Notes: generated by a model not told the origin, from the letters alone. Positions 17,590 to 26,295 are shown, counted from the first letter of the stretch. The stretch: 37,203 nt of DNA from an uncultured Sutterella sp. (GCA_900542195.1 UQNA01000028.1:1-37203), one strand, 5' to 3'. Program-made: numbers and translations.

Positions 17590-18579
17590 TCAGCTGACTT
17601 TTTTAAGTCCTGAAAAATTAAAAATATTGTTGCTGTTCTGCCAGAGATCAAAAAATCTAGTTCTAGATTGAGAATACCAAGCCGGATGCTTTAAGTACCA
17701 CTTAACCGTATCATTCAGAGCGGTCTTTATTTCTTTTGGATTTTCAATCTGAAGAGGAATGAGTTCATTCTCCCAACTGTTAGAAATTCCATTTTGAATC
17801 GCCGGGTTATCCAGTTCATCAATCAAAGCTTGATACTTTCCCATTGGGGGAGGTACTTCAGCATTGAGAACATCACAGATGGTGTTGGCAATCTCAAGCT
17901 GAGAAAGTTGGGAAGCCGGAGGAAGGAGGCGGTAATGCTTTCCAAGCTCCCCGTTCTCTTCTATGTAAAGAAGGGCTGATACAACATCGTCTACTGAGAC
18001 GAGAGGATCGTCAATAAGAGCTTCCGGCACGACAGGAATGCTTTCTCCTTCGATCGCACGGTAAATCATGAAAGGAGTGGGGCTGTCTGGTTGTTGGAAT
18101 GGACCGAAAACCGAAGGAACGGATAAAGTTATTATAGGCAGCCCCTGTGAGGCGTAACCGTCAATCATCTGTACAGCTTTTTCTGAAAAGCCATTTTTGC
18201 AGGTTCTGGTTGTCAGAAAAATAATCTTTTGCACATTCTCAGGGTTCCGAACAAACCTGTTTCTCCAAAGAGTTAAGGAATCTAAAAAAGTCTTCAATCC
18301 CTCTAGAGCATCCTCCACAGACTTATTCCTGGGAGCTATCGTGACAAAGATTGTATCTACTGCAGCTGTAAGAAGCGCTTGACGGACTTCATCAGCATGG
18401 GAAACGTCGCAGCGGGCAAAAATATGGTGAGGTTTCTGCATCAAATCAGCGATATTGAGCAGATTTCCTGAACCCGAAAGGTTGTCAAAATTATAAACCT
18501 GCCGATTTTCTTCAATAAGACGATAGGCGAGGTTGGTGCCAATAAAGCCGGCACCTCCAAAAACTGCAACACGTTTCAA
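17590..18579 (-). CDS. NAD(P)-dependent epimerase/dehydratase-like SDR protein
   Basis: A 329-residue extended short-chain dehydrogenase/reductase. The Rossmann motif 'GGAGFIG' (residues 8-14), 'YNFDNLSGSGN' (cofactor-specificity strand) and 'DVSHADEVRQAL' match nucleotide-sugar epimerases, as do 'PSVFGPFQ' and 'DDPLVSVDDVVSALLYI'. The usual catalytic YxxxK is not evident: the aligned place reads 'GFSEK', with Gly where Tyr is expected. Either the chemistry differs or the protein is a binding or structural homologue. A polysaccharide role would suit wbaP and the glycosyltransferase, but they are over 11 kb away. A strong hairpin follows the stop. Confidence 0.75.
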   Translation of the reverse strand: MKRVAVFGGAGFIGTNLAYRLIEENRQVYNFDNLSGSGNLLNIADLMQKPHHIFARCDVSHADEVRQALLTAAVDTIFVTIAPRNKSVEDALEGLKTFLDSLTLWRNRFVRNPENVQKIIFLTTRTCKNGFSEKAVQMIDGYASQGLPIITLSVPSVFGPFQQPDSPTPFMIYRAIEGESIPVVPEALIDDPLVSVDDVVSALLYIEENGELGKHYRLLPPASQLSQLEIANTICDVLNAEVPPPMGKYQALIDELDNPAIQNGISNSWENELIPLQIENPKEIKTALNDTVKWYLKHPAWYSQSRTRFFDLWQNSNNIFNFSGLKKVS

Positions 18580-19061
18580 ACTTGCACCTCATATTATTGG
18601 TTTCATTTTATTTAACCGCTGTCAAAATTAAAATTGGGATTTATTATAGAGTAAAAACACTTAGTACTTACCGCCTATATCTCAATTTGTCAGTTTTAGG
18701 GGTTAAATTGAATTAAAACCTCTGATATTTGTCATTTATTTCATAATGTAAGAGCATAATTTCGCTATATTACAAACTCATTTAATATGACTAAATAAAC
18801 TACCTATCCATGGAAATTACTAAGGATTATGAGGTGGATAAATCACAGACTTATTTAGATTTTTATTCACCCCTGCGAACAACATGGACAATACTACCAA
18901 TAATTTTCTAGTTTTCATTTATCCAAATTAAGAATTGGCATACAAAATAACAAGGTTTTACAGAATTAGTGCTTTTTTAATTTGGGCCCCGAGTTCCTTC
19001 AGAGAGGAACATTTCCGTGGTATTTGTATATTATTTAAGCCTACTCAAACAAAGGTAAAAA
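18580..19061. other. AT-rich intergenic region between SDR and SIMPL genes
   Basis: These 482 bases contain no credible open frame. Weak inverted repeats occur, such as GTTCCT with AGGAAC at about 18990-19007 and an imperfect stem near 18700-18720. The space divides two divergent genes and must hold both promoters. No RNA gene was recognised. Confidence 0.4.
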
Positions 19062-19811
19062 ATGATTAGATATTTAACAGCTATTACTGCCGCAGTTATC
19101 CTTTCAACCGGAGCCGCGGCTCAAAGTATCCAACTAAAGTCATTGCCCACTGGTTCAAATCTTACATTTGTTGCGCAAGCTAGTTCGGAAATTCCGAATG
19201 ATCTGGCGGTTATGGTTTTCTCGGCTGTTTCTGAGAGTAAGGATCTTCCAACAGCTCAGTCAAATCTAAATGGGATTATGGCCGAGGCACAAAAGACTAT
19301 CTCTGATTTTTCCTCTTTAGCAAAAATTCAAAATTACGGTTACTCCGCTTTTCCTGTCTATTCCAAACCAAAAGCAGGGCAGGCCCCTGAAATTGTAGGC
19401 TGGAAAGCCGTTCAGCGTATTCAGGTTCAGACTGAAGATATTGAAGGAGTGCCAGCTCTCGTTCAAACCGCACAAAATGCCAAATTGGCTTTAGATAACA
19501 TTAACTACGGCCTGACAAAGGCAACCAAAGAGCTTACTCAAGAAAAATTAATTGGTATGGTTGTCGAAAACGTCAACAAAAAGGCAGCCAATGTTGCATT
19601 GGCCATGAAGCTTCCGGTTGAAACTTTTTATATAGAAAAGCTTGAGTTCAACCAAGGATTTGATTCTGCTCCTAGAAACTTCGCTGTGCGCTCCATGATG
19701 GCGGCTGATTCTTCTGCAGGGGTGACGATGCCGTCTTTCGAAGCCGGTACTTCGAATGTAGAGCTATCCGCACGGGCAAGTCTGAAAATTCTACCCGACA
19801 ACCCTCAGTAA
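19062..19811 (+). CDS. Periplasmic SIMPL (DUF541/YggE-like) domain protein
   Basis: A 249-residue protein with a Sec signal peptide: 'MIRYLTAITAAVILSTGAAAQ', with cleavage likely after AAA or AAQ near residue 20. The mature part follows the SIMPL layout: an early strand 'NLTFVAQASSEIPND', a helix 'TAQSNLNGIMAEAQKTI', 'NYGYSAFPVY', 'GWKAVQRIQVQTED' and a closing strand 'NVELSARASLKIL'. YggE in E. coli is linked to oxidative-stress defence, but no reaction is known. It lies 129 bases upstream of psd and could be on a separate transcript. Confidence 0.82.
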   Translation: MIRYLTAITAAVILSTGAAAQSIQLKSLPTGSNLTFVAQASSEIPNDLAVMVFSAVSESKDLPTAQSNLNGIMAEAQKTISDFSSLAKIQNYGYSAFPVYSKPKAGQAPEIVGWKAVQRIQVQTEDIEGVPALVQTAQNAKLALDNINYGLTKATKELTQEKLIGMVVENVNKKAANVALAMKLPVETFYIEKLEFNQGFDSAPRNFAVRSMMAADSSAGVTMPSFEAGTSNVELSARASLKILPDNPQ

Positions 19812-19915
19812 CCCGGCTGCAAACCCGAATGATTAGTTGAAAATCAGTTAATTTTGCGTTTTTGTTTGCTCTTTGGTGCTCATGCACTAGGGTTTTTGAC
19901 TAAAATAATCAAGAT

Positions 19916-19978
19916 ATGCATAAACAGTCGCAGAAGTTAATTGAATCTGCGGAAACTAATAAGGAGATTTATTCGTGA
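19916..19978 (+). other. Possible 20-codon upstream ORF over the psd start
   Basis: ATG at 19916 opens a 20-codon frame (MHKQSQKLIESAETNKEIYS) ending at TGA 19976-19978. It overlaps the psd ribosome binding site AAGGAG at 19961-19966. It has no clear ribosome binding site of its own and may be chance. Confidence 0.2.
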
Positions 19979-20735
19979 GACCAAATTCATCCACCCCATT
20001 CTTGCTAAAGAAGGTTGGGGCATCATAGGCGCTTCAATTTTTGTGGCCCTTCTTGTTTGGCTCCTTTTCGGAGGATTTATATCCTTCCTTTGCTTTGTCC
20101 TGTTGGCCTTCGTTATTCAGTTCTTCAGAGATCCGCCCAGGGCAGTCAGCCAGACACCTCATGCTGTATTAGCCGGTGCTGACGGCAGAATCTGCAAGAT
20201 TCAAAAGTGTATTAACCCGTATACTGGCAAGGAAGAGATGTTGATCTCTACCTTCATGAACGTTTTCAATGTTCACTCTAACTACTGCCCAGTTGGCGGT
20301 AAAGTTGAAGCCATCGAATATATCCCCGGTTCTTTCGTTAACGCCGACCTGGACAAGGCCAGCGAACAAAATGAAAGAAACGCTGTTGTAGTTAAGTCCG
20401 ACGAAGGTCCTGTTATCACCTTTGTTCAGATTGCCGGCTTGGTTGCTCGCCGCATCATTTGCCATCTGCATGTTGGTGAAGAAGTTGAAAGAGGGCAGAG
20501 ATATGGTTTCATCCGCTTCGGATCCAGAGTTGATATCTATGTTCCTTTGAATTCAGAAGTTTTAGTTTTCGTAGGGCAGAAGGTCAGAGCCACTGATACA
20601 GTGATTGCCCTTTTGAATCCGGAAAAATTAGAAGAACCGGTCCAAGGTCAGCCTGTCCCTGAATTAGAAGCTTCTGAAAAAGTTGAAATCCCGGTTGCTC
20701 AGCCGGCTCAAACTGCTGAAAAACAGGAGGCATAA
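19941..20735 (+). CDS. psd: Phosphatidylserine decarboxylase, short form
   Basis: Converts phosphatidylserine to phosphatidylethanolamine in the inner membrane. The frame gives 264 residues from a TTG at 19941. Two hydrophobic helices (residues ~28-62) are followed by 'IQFFRDPPR', 'NVHSNYCPVGGKV' and 'RFGSRVDIYVP', where Ser195 becomes the pyruvoyl group after self-cleavage; GS in place of LGST marks the short proteobacterial form. A Gln/Pro/Glu-rich tail of about 45 residues closes it. The start is doubtful: TTG has no good ribosome binding site, while an ideal AAGGAG (19961-19966) precedes GTG 19975, which is out of frame. One extra A in 19983-19985 would give GTG-AGA-CCA-AAA and 'MRPKFIHPILAKEGW', the usual N-terminus. 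The stop abuts the pssA start. Confidence 0.93.
   Translation: MNLRKLIRRFIRETKFIHPILAKEGWGIIGASIFVALLVWLLFGGFISFLCFVLLAFVIQFFRDPPRAVSQTPHAVLAGADGRICKIQKCINPYTGKEEMLISTFMNVFNVHSNYCPVGGKVEAIEYIPGSFVNADLDKASEQNERNAVVVKSDEGPVITFVQIAGLVARRIICHLHVGEEVERGQRYGFIRFGSRVDIYVPLNSEVLVFVGQKVRATDTVIALLNPEKLEEPVQGQPVPELEASEKVEIPVAQPAQTAEKQEA
19961..19966 (+). promoter_or_regulatory. Ribosome binding site of psd
   Basis: AAGGAG, 8 bases before a GTG at 19975 that is out of the psd frame and 4 bases before an in-frame ATT at 19971. It is the only strong Shine-Dalgarno here, so its mismatch with the open frame decides that the annotated TTG start is questionable. Confidence 0.6.
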
Positions 20736-21635
20736 ATGCCCACACCAAGCGATAAGATGAAAGCCGCTCGCTCGAGAAGACGTTTAAATCTAGCTCCTAG
20801 ACCTCGTATTACTCCTCAGGCTATTGTCAAGGAAAGAATTGACACGGTAAAGAAGAAGGGGATCTATCTTCTTCCGAACTTATTTACTCTTTCCAGCCTT
20901 TTTTCGGGCTTTTTCGCAGTAGTCGTAGCAATACAAGGAGATTTCGAGAAAGCCGCTCTTGCCATTTTCGTCTCCATGGTGTTGGACGGATGCGACGGAC
21001 GCGTTGCGCGTTTGACTCATACTTCCAGCCAATTTGGTGTTGAATTCGATTCCTTGGCAGATATGTGTGCATTCGGGATGGCTCCGGCTTTGGTTATGTA
21101 CCAGTGGTGTTTGCATGATTTAGGTCGTCTGGGTTGGGCGGCTGCATTTGTTTATTGTGCAGGTGCGGCTCTGCGACTGGCACGCTTCAACACTAATGTC
21201 GGGGTTGTTGATAAGAGTTTCTTCCAAGGTCTTCCTTCTCCGGCTGCAGCTGCTCTTGTGGCTGGTTTCGTTTGGCTTGCTGCTGATCAAAGAATCCCGG
21301 TTAATGCGGCATGGCTTCCTTGGCTCGCTCTGGTAATCACCGTTTATGCAGGTTTAACCATGGTCTGCAACGCACCTTTCTATTCTGGAAAGAGCTTTCA
21401 TTCCGGCAAGAGTGTTCCTTTCTGGGTTCTGATTGCTGCCGTGGTTGTTTTGTTTGTTGTAGCAAATGATCCTGCTTTGGTGGTGTTTGTCCTCTTCTGC
21501 TGCTACGCACTCAGCGGATTTATTTACCAGTTCTATCTTTGGTATACAGGGCAAGATAATCCGGTCAGACCCAAAGAAGATGAGATCGAATTAGACGAGC
21601 CGGAAGAACCTGTTGAGGCTCAAGATCGACAATAA
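20736..21635 (+). CDS. pssA: CDP-diacylglycerol-serine O-phosphatidyltransferase
   Basis: A 299-residue integral membrane enzyme that joins serine to CDP-diacylglycerol, giving phosphatidylserine for Psd. The CDP-alcohol phosphatidyltransferase motif is exact: Asp87-Gly88-x2-Ala91-Arg92-x8-Gly101-x3-Asp105-x3-Asp109. About seven to eight hydrophobic segments follow. The hydrophilic start (residues 1-40, many Arg/Lys) and the acidic tail 'EDEIELDEPEEPVEAQ' are cytosolic. The ATG follows the psd stop with no gap, so the two steps of PE synthesis are translationally linked. The operon closes at a clear terminator. Confidence 0.94.
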   Translation: MPTPSDKMKAARSRRRLNLAPRPRITPQAIVKERIDTVKKKGIYLLPNLFTLSSLFSGFFAVVVAIQGDFEKAALAIFVSMVLDGCDGRVARLTHTSSQFGVEFDSLADMCAFGMAPALVMYQWCLHDLGRLGWAAAFVYCAGAALRLARFNTNVGVVDKSFFQGLPSPAAAALVAGFVWLAADQRIPVNAAWLPWLALVITVYAGLTMVCNAPFYSGKSFHSGKSVPFWVLIAAVVVLFVVANDPALVVFVLFCCYALSGFIYQFYLWYTGQDNPVRPKEDEIELDEPEEPVEAQDRQ

Positions 21636-21652
21636 TTAATTTGATCAAAGTT

Positions 21653-21675
21653 AGGCGCCCGAGTGGCGCCTTTTT
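21653..21675 (+). terminator. Intrinsic terminator after pssA
   Basis: Arms AGGCGCC (21653-21659) and GGCGCCT (21665-21671) pair perfectly around a 5-base loop and run into TTTTT. It ends the psd-pssA operon before leuA. Confidence 0.92.
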
Positions 21676-21711
21676 ATTGGTCAAAAACTACGATTTCTTT
21701 TCACACCTCAA

Positions 21712-21717
21712 TATAAT
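21712..21717 (+). promoter_or_regulatory. Candidate -10 box for leuA
   Basis: A perfect TATAAT lies 52 bases before the leuA ATG and after the pssA terminator. The -35 region at 16-18 bases' spacing is poor, so only the -10 element is supported. No leader peptide with leucine codons was seen. Confidence 0.35.
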
Positions 21718-21769
21718 TGATAGGATTAGATATAACTCTAAGCCTATAAACCTTAAATCAGAAGACCAT

Positions 21770-23329
21770 ATGAATACACCGGAAAAATTAATCATTTTTG
21801 ATACCACTCTTCGAGACGGTGAGCAAAGCCCGGGCGCCACAATGGGGCAGGCAGACAAATTAAGAATTGCAAAACAATTAGAAAGAATGGGAGTAGACGT
21901 TATCGAAGCTGGTTTTGCAGCTAGTTCTCCCGGTGACTTCGCTGCAATTCAAGCAATTGCTCAGGTTGTTAAAAACTCAACCGTCTGTTCTTTGGCAAGA
22001 GCTAACCTTAAAGATATCGAAAAGGCCGGCTTGGCTATTCAAGCCGCTCCCAGAAAGAGAATTCACACGTTTATTGCTACTTCTCCACTGCATATGGAGA
22101 AAAAACTCAATTTGCAGCCGGGGCAAGTAATTGAAGCTGCGGTTTCTGCGATCCGTGAGGCTAAAAAATACACGGACGATATCGAATTCTCCTGTGAAGA
22201 TGCCTCCAGATCTGAGCCTGAATTTTTATATCGAATCATTGAGGCAGCGATCAGAGAGGGAGCAAACACGATTAACATTCCGGATACCGTCGGATATGCC
22301 GTTCCATCTGTTTTCGGAGAATTTATCAAGAATCTGAGAGAGCATGTGTACAACTCCGATCAAGCCATTTGGTCTGTTCATTGTCATAACGATCTCGGTT
22401 TAGCTGTGGCTAATTCTCTCTCCGGAGTCCATTTCGGAGGCGCACGCCAAATTGAATGTTCTATCAATGGTCTGGGCGAAAGAGCCGGCAATTGCGCATT
22501 GGAAGAAGTTGTAATGGCCGTTAAGACCAGAAAAGATTTCTTTAACCTCGGCTGCTATATCGATACAAGACAACTGGTTCCGGCTTCTAAGCTGGTTTCT
22601 TCTATCACGGGATTCCCGATTCAGCCAAACAAAGCTATTGTTGGAGCCAATGCCTTCTCTCATGCTTCGGGCATTCACCAGGACGGTGTTTTAAAAGCTA
22701 GAGACACTTACGAAATCATGACGGCTGAGGAAGTTGGCTGGAATACCAACAAGCTTGTTCTCGGAAAATTGTCCGGTAGATCTGCCTTCCGTCAGCGCGT
22801 AAGAGAACTCGGTATTCCTACAAAGAGTGAAGAAGAAATTAATGAAGCTTTTGCTCGGTTTAAAGAGCTTGCAGATAAAAAGACGGATATTTTTGATGAA
22901 GATATTCAATCGTTATTTGATGAGCAATACACAGAGAAGCAAAACATCAAATTTGTTTCTTTGAAGCAGGCTAGTGAAACCGGTAAACGTCCGTATGCAG
23001 AAATTGTTTATCTGGAAAACGGTGTAGAACGTCACGGTCAAGCCGAAGGAAACGGTCCGGTTGATGCTACTTTCAATGCGATTGAAAGCTGTGCGAAGAG
23101 CGGAGCAGAACTTCTTCTTTACTCCGTTAATGCTTTGACTCTTGGAACCCAAGCCCAAGGCGAAGTTACAGTCAGGTTGTCATTTGGCGGCAGAATGGTC
23201 AACGGCAATGGAGCTGACCCGGATATTTTGGCAGCTTCGGCTAAAGCCTATCTGGATGCATTGAATAAACTCAATGTTGTAAGAGAGAAGAAGAATCCGC
23301 AATTCGGAAACGATGCGGCAGCGGTCTAA
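21770..23329 (+). CDS. leuA: 2-Isopropylmalate synthase
   Basis: Catalyses the first committed step of leucine synthesis: acetyl-CoA plus 2-oxoisovalerate to 2-isopropylmalate. The ATG at 21770 is chosen (519 residues, 'MNTPEKLIIFDTTLRDGEQSPG'); the open frame begins 43 codons earlier but that stretch overlaps the promoter and has no family features. The N-terminal TIM barrel has the 'DTTLRDGEQSPG' metal site and 'HCHNDLGLAVANSL'. 'GERAGNCALEEVVMA' and 'SHASGIHQDG' are also diagnostic. The C-terminal ~130 residues form the LeuA allosteric domain that binds leucine. The psd-pssA-leuA order is typical of Burkholderiales, where ilv genes often come first; they are absent here. Confidence 0.95.
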   Translation: MNTPEKLIIFDTTLRDGEQSPGATMGQADKLRIAKQLERMGVDVIEAGFAASSPGDFAAIQAIAQVVKNSTVCSLARANLKDIEKAGLAIQAAPRKRIHTFIATSPLHMEKKLNLQPGQVIEAAVSAIREAKKYTDDIEFSCEDASRSEPEFLYRIIEAAIREGANTINIPDTVGYAVPSVFGEFIKNLREHVYNSDQAIWSVHCHNDLGLAVANSLSGVHFGGARQIECSINGLGERAGNCALEEVVMAVKTRKDFFNLGCYIDTRQLVPASKLVSSITGFPIQPNKAIVGANAFSHASGIHQDGVLKARDTYEIMTAEEVGWNTNKLVLGKLSGRSAFRQRVRELGIPTKSEEEINEAFARFKELADKKTDIFDEDIQSLFDEQYTEKQNIKFVSLKQASETGKRPYAEIVYLENGVERHGQAEGNGPVDATFNAIESCAKSGAELLLYSVNALTLGTQAQGEVTVRLSFGGRMVNGNGADPDILAASAKAYLDALNKLNVVREKKNPQFGNDAAAV

Positions 23330-23726
23330 TTTCTTGTAATTTCAATTCTGCACGGCACATGAAAGTTCAAACTTTTGTGTGCCGTTTCTTTTACAGCTGA
23401 GCCGAAGACTCCTCCGTTGATTTTCTAAATGTCTTTCCGAAGATTCTTTTATCTATAAAGGATTTTTTCTAGGCCAAATTACTGGCAAAAAAAATCGCCG
23501 ATCGACTATGGATGGCGACTACTGTCTGTGGGAGGGTCGACAGTTAAAAAGAGAATTTATGGGTCCTTTCGATACTGCATGACAGGGAACTCACAAAATT
23601 TCTAAGCTCACAAGTTCACTCAGGTGTAATTGTAACTAAGCGTCATTTTCTTTACCTCGTACAAAACGACATTTACAAACGAGCAAAAAATTGAGAAAAT
23701 AAAAAATTCTGTTTTCTCATTTTTCC
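23330..23726. other. Intergenic region after leuA
   Basis: Besides the leuA terminator, these 397 bases contain a weak stem of ACTGTC with GACAGT near 23519-23546 and no open frame of note. Promoter elements for the TfoX-like gene should lie in the AT-rich right part. No RNA gene was recognised. Confidence 0.4.
23352..23392 (+). terminator. Intrinsic terminator after leuA
   Basis: Outer arms ACGGCACA (23352-23359) and TGTGCCGT (23378-23385) enclose a smaller AAAGT/ACTTT stem and are followed by TTTCTTTT. Confidence 0.85.
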
Positions 23727-24194
23727 ATGAGCAGTTCTCTTGCACAGTACTACGCCGATTTACTCAGACCGCTGGGCGAAGTACACGTCGGAAAAATGTT
23801 TTCTGTTTTCTGTATTTACATCAACGAAAAGCCGGTTGGCTTCTTATGCGGAGAAGAACTTCTTGTCAAAACAAATGCTCAGATGAGAGAGAAGTGGCCG
23901 GAAATTCCTCAACAAAAACTTTTTGATGGTGCAGTCAATCCTATGTGGCTGGTTGAAGATCCGGAAAACCAAGAACTTTTACTCACGCTTTTTCGCCGAG
24001 CTTACGAAAATCTTCCTCAACCTAAGCCCAAAAAGAGCAGAAAGAAGCAGAAGACTAATGAGGAAGTATTGTCTCAATCAGGCCTTGGCTCTCCTCTGAG
24101 TGACGAGTCTGTTATGGGAAAGGACGTTTTAACTTCAAAAGTTCGCGAAAATTCTTTTCTTGCTTGGTTACATCTAAACAAAAGAAAACTGTAA
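23727..24194 (+). CDS. TfoX N-terminal domain protein
   Basis: A 155-residue protein. Residues ~5-95 match the TfoX-N fold: 'YYADLLRPLGEVHVGKMFSVFCIYINEKPVGFLCGEELLVKT', where the 'K/R-M-F' turn after 'LGEV' and the 'LLVKT' strand are characteristic, then 'NPMWLVED' and a helix. TfoX/Sxy proteins activate competence genes in gamma-proteobacteria, but stand-alone TfoX-N proteins have no settled role. The C-terminal ~50 residues are basic ('KPKKSRKKQK') and then low-complexity, which could contact nucleic acid. It lies 54 bases upstream of the second phosphoethanolamine transferase and may be co-transcribed with it. Confidence 0.65.
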   Translation: MSSSLAQYYADLLRPLGEVHVGKMFSVFCIYINEKPVGFLCGEELLVKTNAQMREKWPEIPQQKLFDGAVNPMWLVEDPENQELLLTLFRRAYENLPQPKPKKSRKKQKTNEEVLSQSGLGSPLSDESVMGKDVLTSKVRENSFLAWLHLNKRKL

Positions 24195-24248
24195 GAAAAA
24201 TGATATAAGCGCTTTTGAAGAATGTAGAAGGATAAGAGGTCATCAACG

Positions 24249-25853
24249 ATGAAAAAGAATAAAGCGGCAGTATTAGTTTTTATCTGGTTCATGCTCTCTT
24301 TTTTATTCGGATGGTATGCCGTTGGAGCCATTAAGTCTCTTCAGGTCCTGCTATTTTCGTTTCCTTTTGCGTTAATTCTATTATTTCCTTTTTCTTCTAA
24401 TGTCAGGAAGACGCTTTTTTGTCTTTCGTTGGTCATCTTTGGACTTTCCGATTTTTATTTAGGCATTCAAGCATATTTGCGAGATGCCTACGAGGCGAGT
24501 TTGAATTCAGGTTTTGTTCTTGAATCAGTCGCTAATACTTCATTCTCGGAATCAAAAGAGTATCTGATGGCAATGGCACCTCAGATAGTCCTATGGTCTG
24601 CCGTTGCTTTTTTCATTTTTCTTGCTCAGACATATCTGGCAATTTCGCTGGTGAAAGAAGCCCCATTGCACTCAAAATATTTTTATTGGTTTGCCGGTCT
24701 CATCATCTGTTTAAGTCTCTTTGGTTGGTACCAAAGAGCTTGGCGTGCGCATTTTCCTCCGGTGAGCCTCCTAACTTTTTATCAATCCTGCGAAGAGAAA
24801 AAGAGCTATTGGAAAAATATAAAAGCAGAAAACAATACCGCTCTGGATCGTGCAGCAAAACATATCCTTTCCGTTGAACCGGGACCAAGAACCATAGTTC
24901 TCGTAGTCGGCGAAAGCATGAATCGTGAAAATATGAGCCTCTATGGATATGACAGAGATACAACGCCCAGACTTAAAGAAGCGGACAAGGATTCCGAATT
25001 ACATGTAAGTAAAGAAGCATTCTCCACTCAGTCAAGTACTGTTGCAGCATTCAATGACATGTTCGAATTTCCCGACTCGTCATCTATCTCGAAATCTAAA
25101 CTCTTTGCTTTCTTCAAAGCTGCAGGTTACAAGATATACTGGATCAGCAACCAAGACGATGTAGCAATCAAAGCCGAGTTCCAAGATTTTTCTAATACTG
25201 CGGTTAACTTAAATCGGGTTGCCGGCCGCTCCAGTACTTCCATGGATGAAAAAGTCCTCCCGGAATTAGCAAAAGCTTTACAAACACCCGGCGATAAAAA
25301 GTTAATCGTTGTTCATCTGATTGGCATCCATCCTCATTTCTCTTTCCGATATCCGTCTGAAATGAGTTCTCTGTGGAATGATCAAGATGCGATTAGGACA
25401 AGATTGGAAGAGAAGGGACGAAGCATAAGGACATTAGAAATGCTTGAGCACTACGATAGAGCCATGTTGTATCAAGATGGAGTGCTCTTTGATACGTTGA
25501 AGCTGACGCAGAATTTCGATAAGAACCATCCCGATGTAAAAACCTCTTGGATTTTTTTGTCTGACCACAGCGTTGAGACCGGACAAAGAAAAGATAGAAC
25601 CGGTCATTCCAACAATTCGTTGGGCGGTTATACCATTCCATTTTTGTTTTGGACGCCTTACAGCGATCTCTCAGAAGGTGAGGAAGTTCAGGAAGGCTCT
25701 TCTTTCCGCTCTGATTGGCTCTCTTATACGCTGCTGGATTTGGCAGGAATTCACTGCAATTTTCCAATCTTCGAAAAGTCTTGGCTGAGCAAACAGTACA
25801 AATGGAAAGAACCGAAGGTAGTGACTGATTTGAAACAAAAAATAGAAGGTTGA
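24249..25853 (+). CDS. Phosphoethanolamine transferase (EptA family), second copy
   Basis: A 534-residue inner-membrane enzyme with about five transmembrane segments before residue ~175. The periplasmic domain has 'LVVGESMNRENMSLYGYDRDTTP' (metal-binding Glu and family box), a nucleophile region 'FSTQSSTVAAFND', 'VVHLIGIHPHF' and the metal pair in 'FLSDHSVETGQ', with 'GHSNNS' after it. The donor should be phosphatidylethanolamine. Compared with the gene at 15611 it is 85 residues shorter and much diverged, so the two probably modify different acceptors. If it acts on lipid A, cationic peptide resistance would be affected; this is inference. Confidence 0.85.
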   Translation: MKKNKAAVLVFIWFMLSFLFGWYAVGAIKSLQVLLFSFPFALILLFPFSSNVRKTLFCLSLVIFGLSDFYLGIQAYLRDAYEASLNSGFVLESVANTSFSESKEYLMAMAPQIVLWSAVAFFIFLAQTYLAISLVKEAPLHSKYFYWFAGLIICLSLFGWYQRAWRAHFPPVSLLTFYQSCEEKKSYWKNIKAENNTALDRAAKHILSVEPGPRTIVLVVGESMNRENMSLYGYDRDTTPRLKEADKDSELHVSKEAFSTQSSTVAAFNDMFEFPDSSSISKSKLFAFFKAAGYKIYWISNQDDVAIKAEFQDFSNTAVNLNRVAGRSSTSMDEKVLPELAKALQTPGDKKLIVVHLIGIHPHFSFRYPSEMSSLWNDQDAIRTRLEEKGRSIRTLEMLEHYDRAMLYQDGVLFDTLKLTQNFDKNHPDVKTSWIFLSDHSVETGQRKDRTGHSNNSLGGYTIPFLFWTPYSDLSEGEEVQEGSSFRSDWLSYTLLDLAGIHCNFPIFEKSWLSKQYKWKEPKVVTDLKQKIEG

Positions 25854-25938
25854 TAAGGAAATGAGCCCAAACTCATTCGTATGGTCCCAATAAACTCATT
25901 TACAACTTATGCTCACGGACGAATTAAGGTTTTTCCGT

Positions 25939-25944
25939 TATAAT
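25939..25944 (+). promoter_or_regulatory. Candidate -10 box of rpsO promoter
   Basis: TATAAT at 25939-25944 stands 82 bases before the rpsO ATG. The upstream -35 position reads CGGACG, a weak match. The leader between is long enough for the autoregulatory fold known for S15 mRNA in other bacteria. Confidence 0.45.
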
Positions 25945-26025
25945 GCACGACGTTTTTCAACACGGTTCGATTAATTCCAATTGAAACCGCAAGTTAACAT
26001 CGCTTAGGCGAAAAGGAAATTTAAA

Positions 26026-26295
26026 ATGGCACAAACCACAGAAAAGAAAGCTGAAATTATTGCTAAGTTTGCACAGTCTGAAGGCGACACAGGATCTCCA
26101 CAGGTTCAGGTTGCTTTGTTGACAGGCCGTATCAACGAATTGACAGAACACTTCAAAGTAAATCCTAAAGATCATCACAGCCGTCGTGGTCTTTTGAAGA
26201 TGGTTTCTCGTCGTCGTAAATTACTTGACTACCTCAAGGGTCGCGATGTAAACGCCTACAAGGCTCTTATCGACGCTCTCGGTCTTCGTAAGTAA
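26026..26295 (+). CDS. rpsO: 30S ribosomal protein S15
   Basis: An 89-residue primary 16S rRNA-binding protein of the small-subunit platform. 'GDTGSPQVQVALLTGRI', 'LTEHFKVNPKDHHSRRGLL', 'VSRRRKLLDYL' and the C-terminal 'LGLRK' are near-universal. An AAAAGGAAA ribosome binding site precedes the ATG. The rpsO-pnp order is conserved across bacteria. Base use is noticeably richer in optimal codons than in its neighbours, as expected for a ribosomal gene. Confidence 0.98.
   Translation: MAQTTEKKAEIIAKFAQSEGDTGSPQVQVALLTGRINELTEHFKVNPKDHHSRRGLLKMVSRRRKLLDYLKGRDVNAYKALIDALGLRK

Noticed and set aside
20169..20471. 100-codon minus-strand frame inside psd
   Set aside because: Shadow of psd, whose motifs and context are clear.
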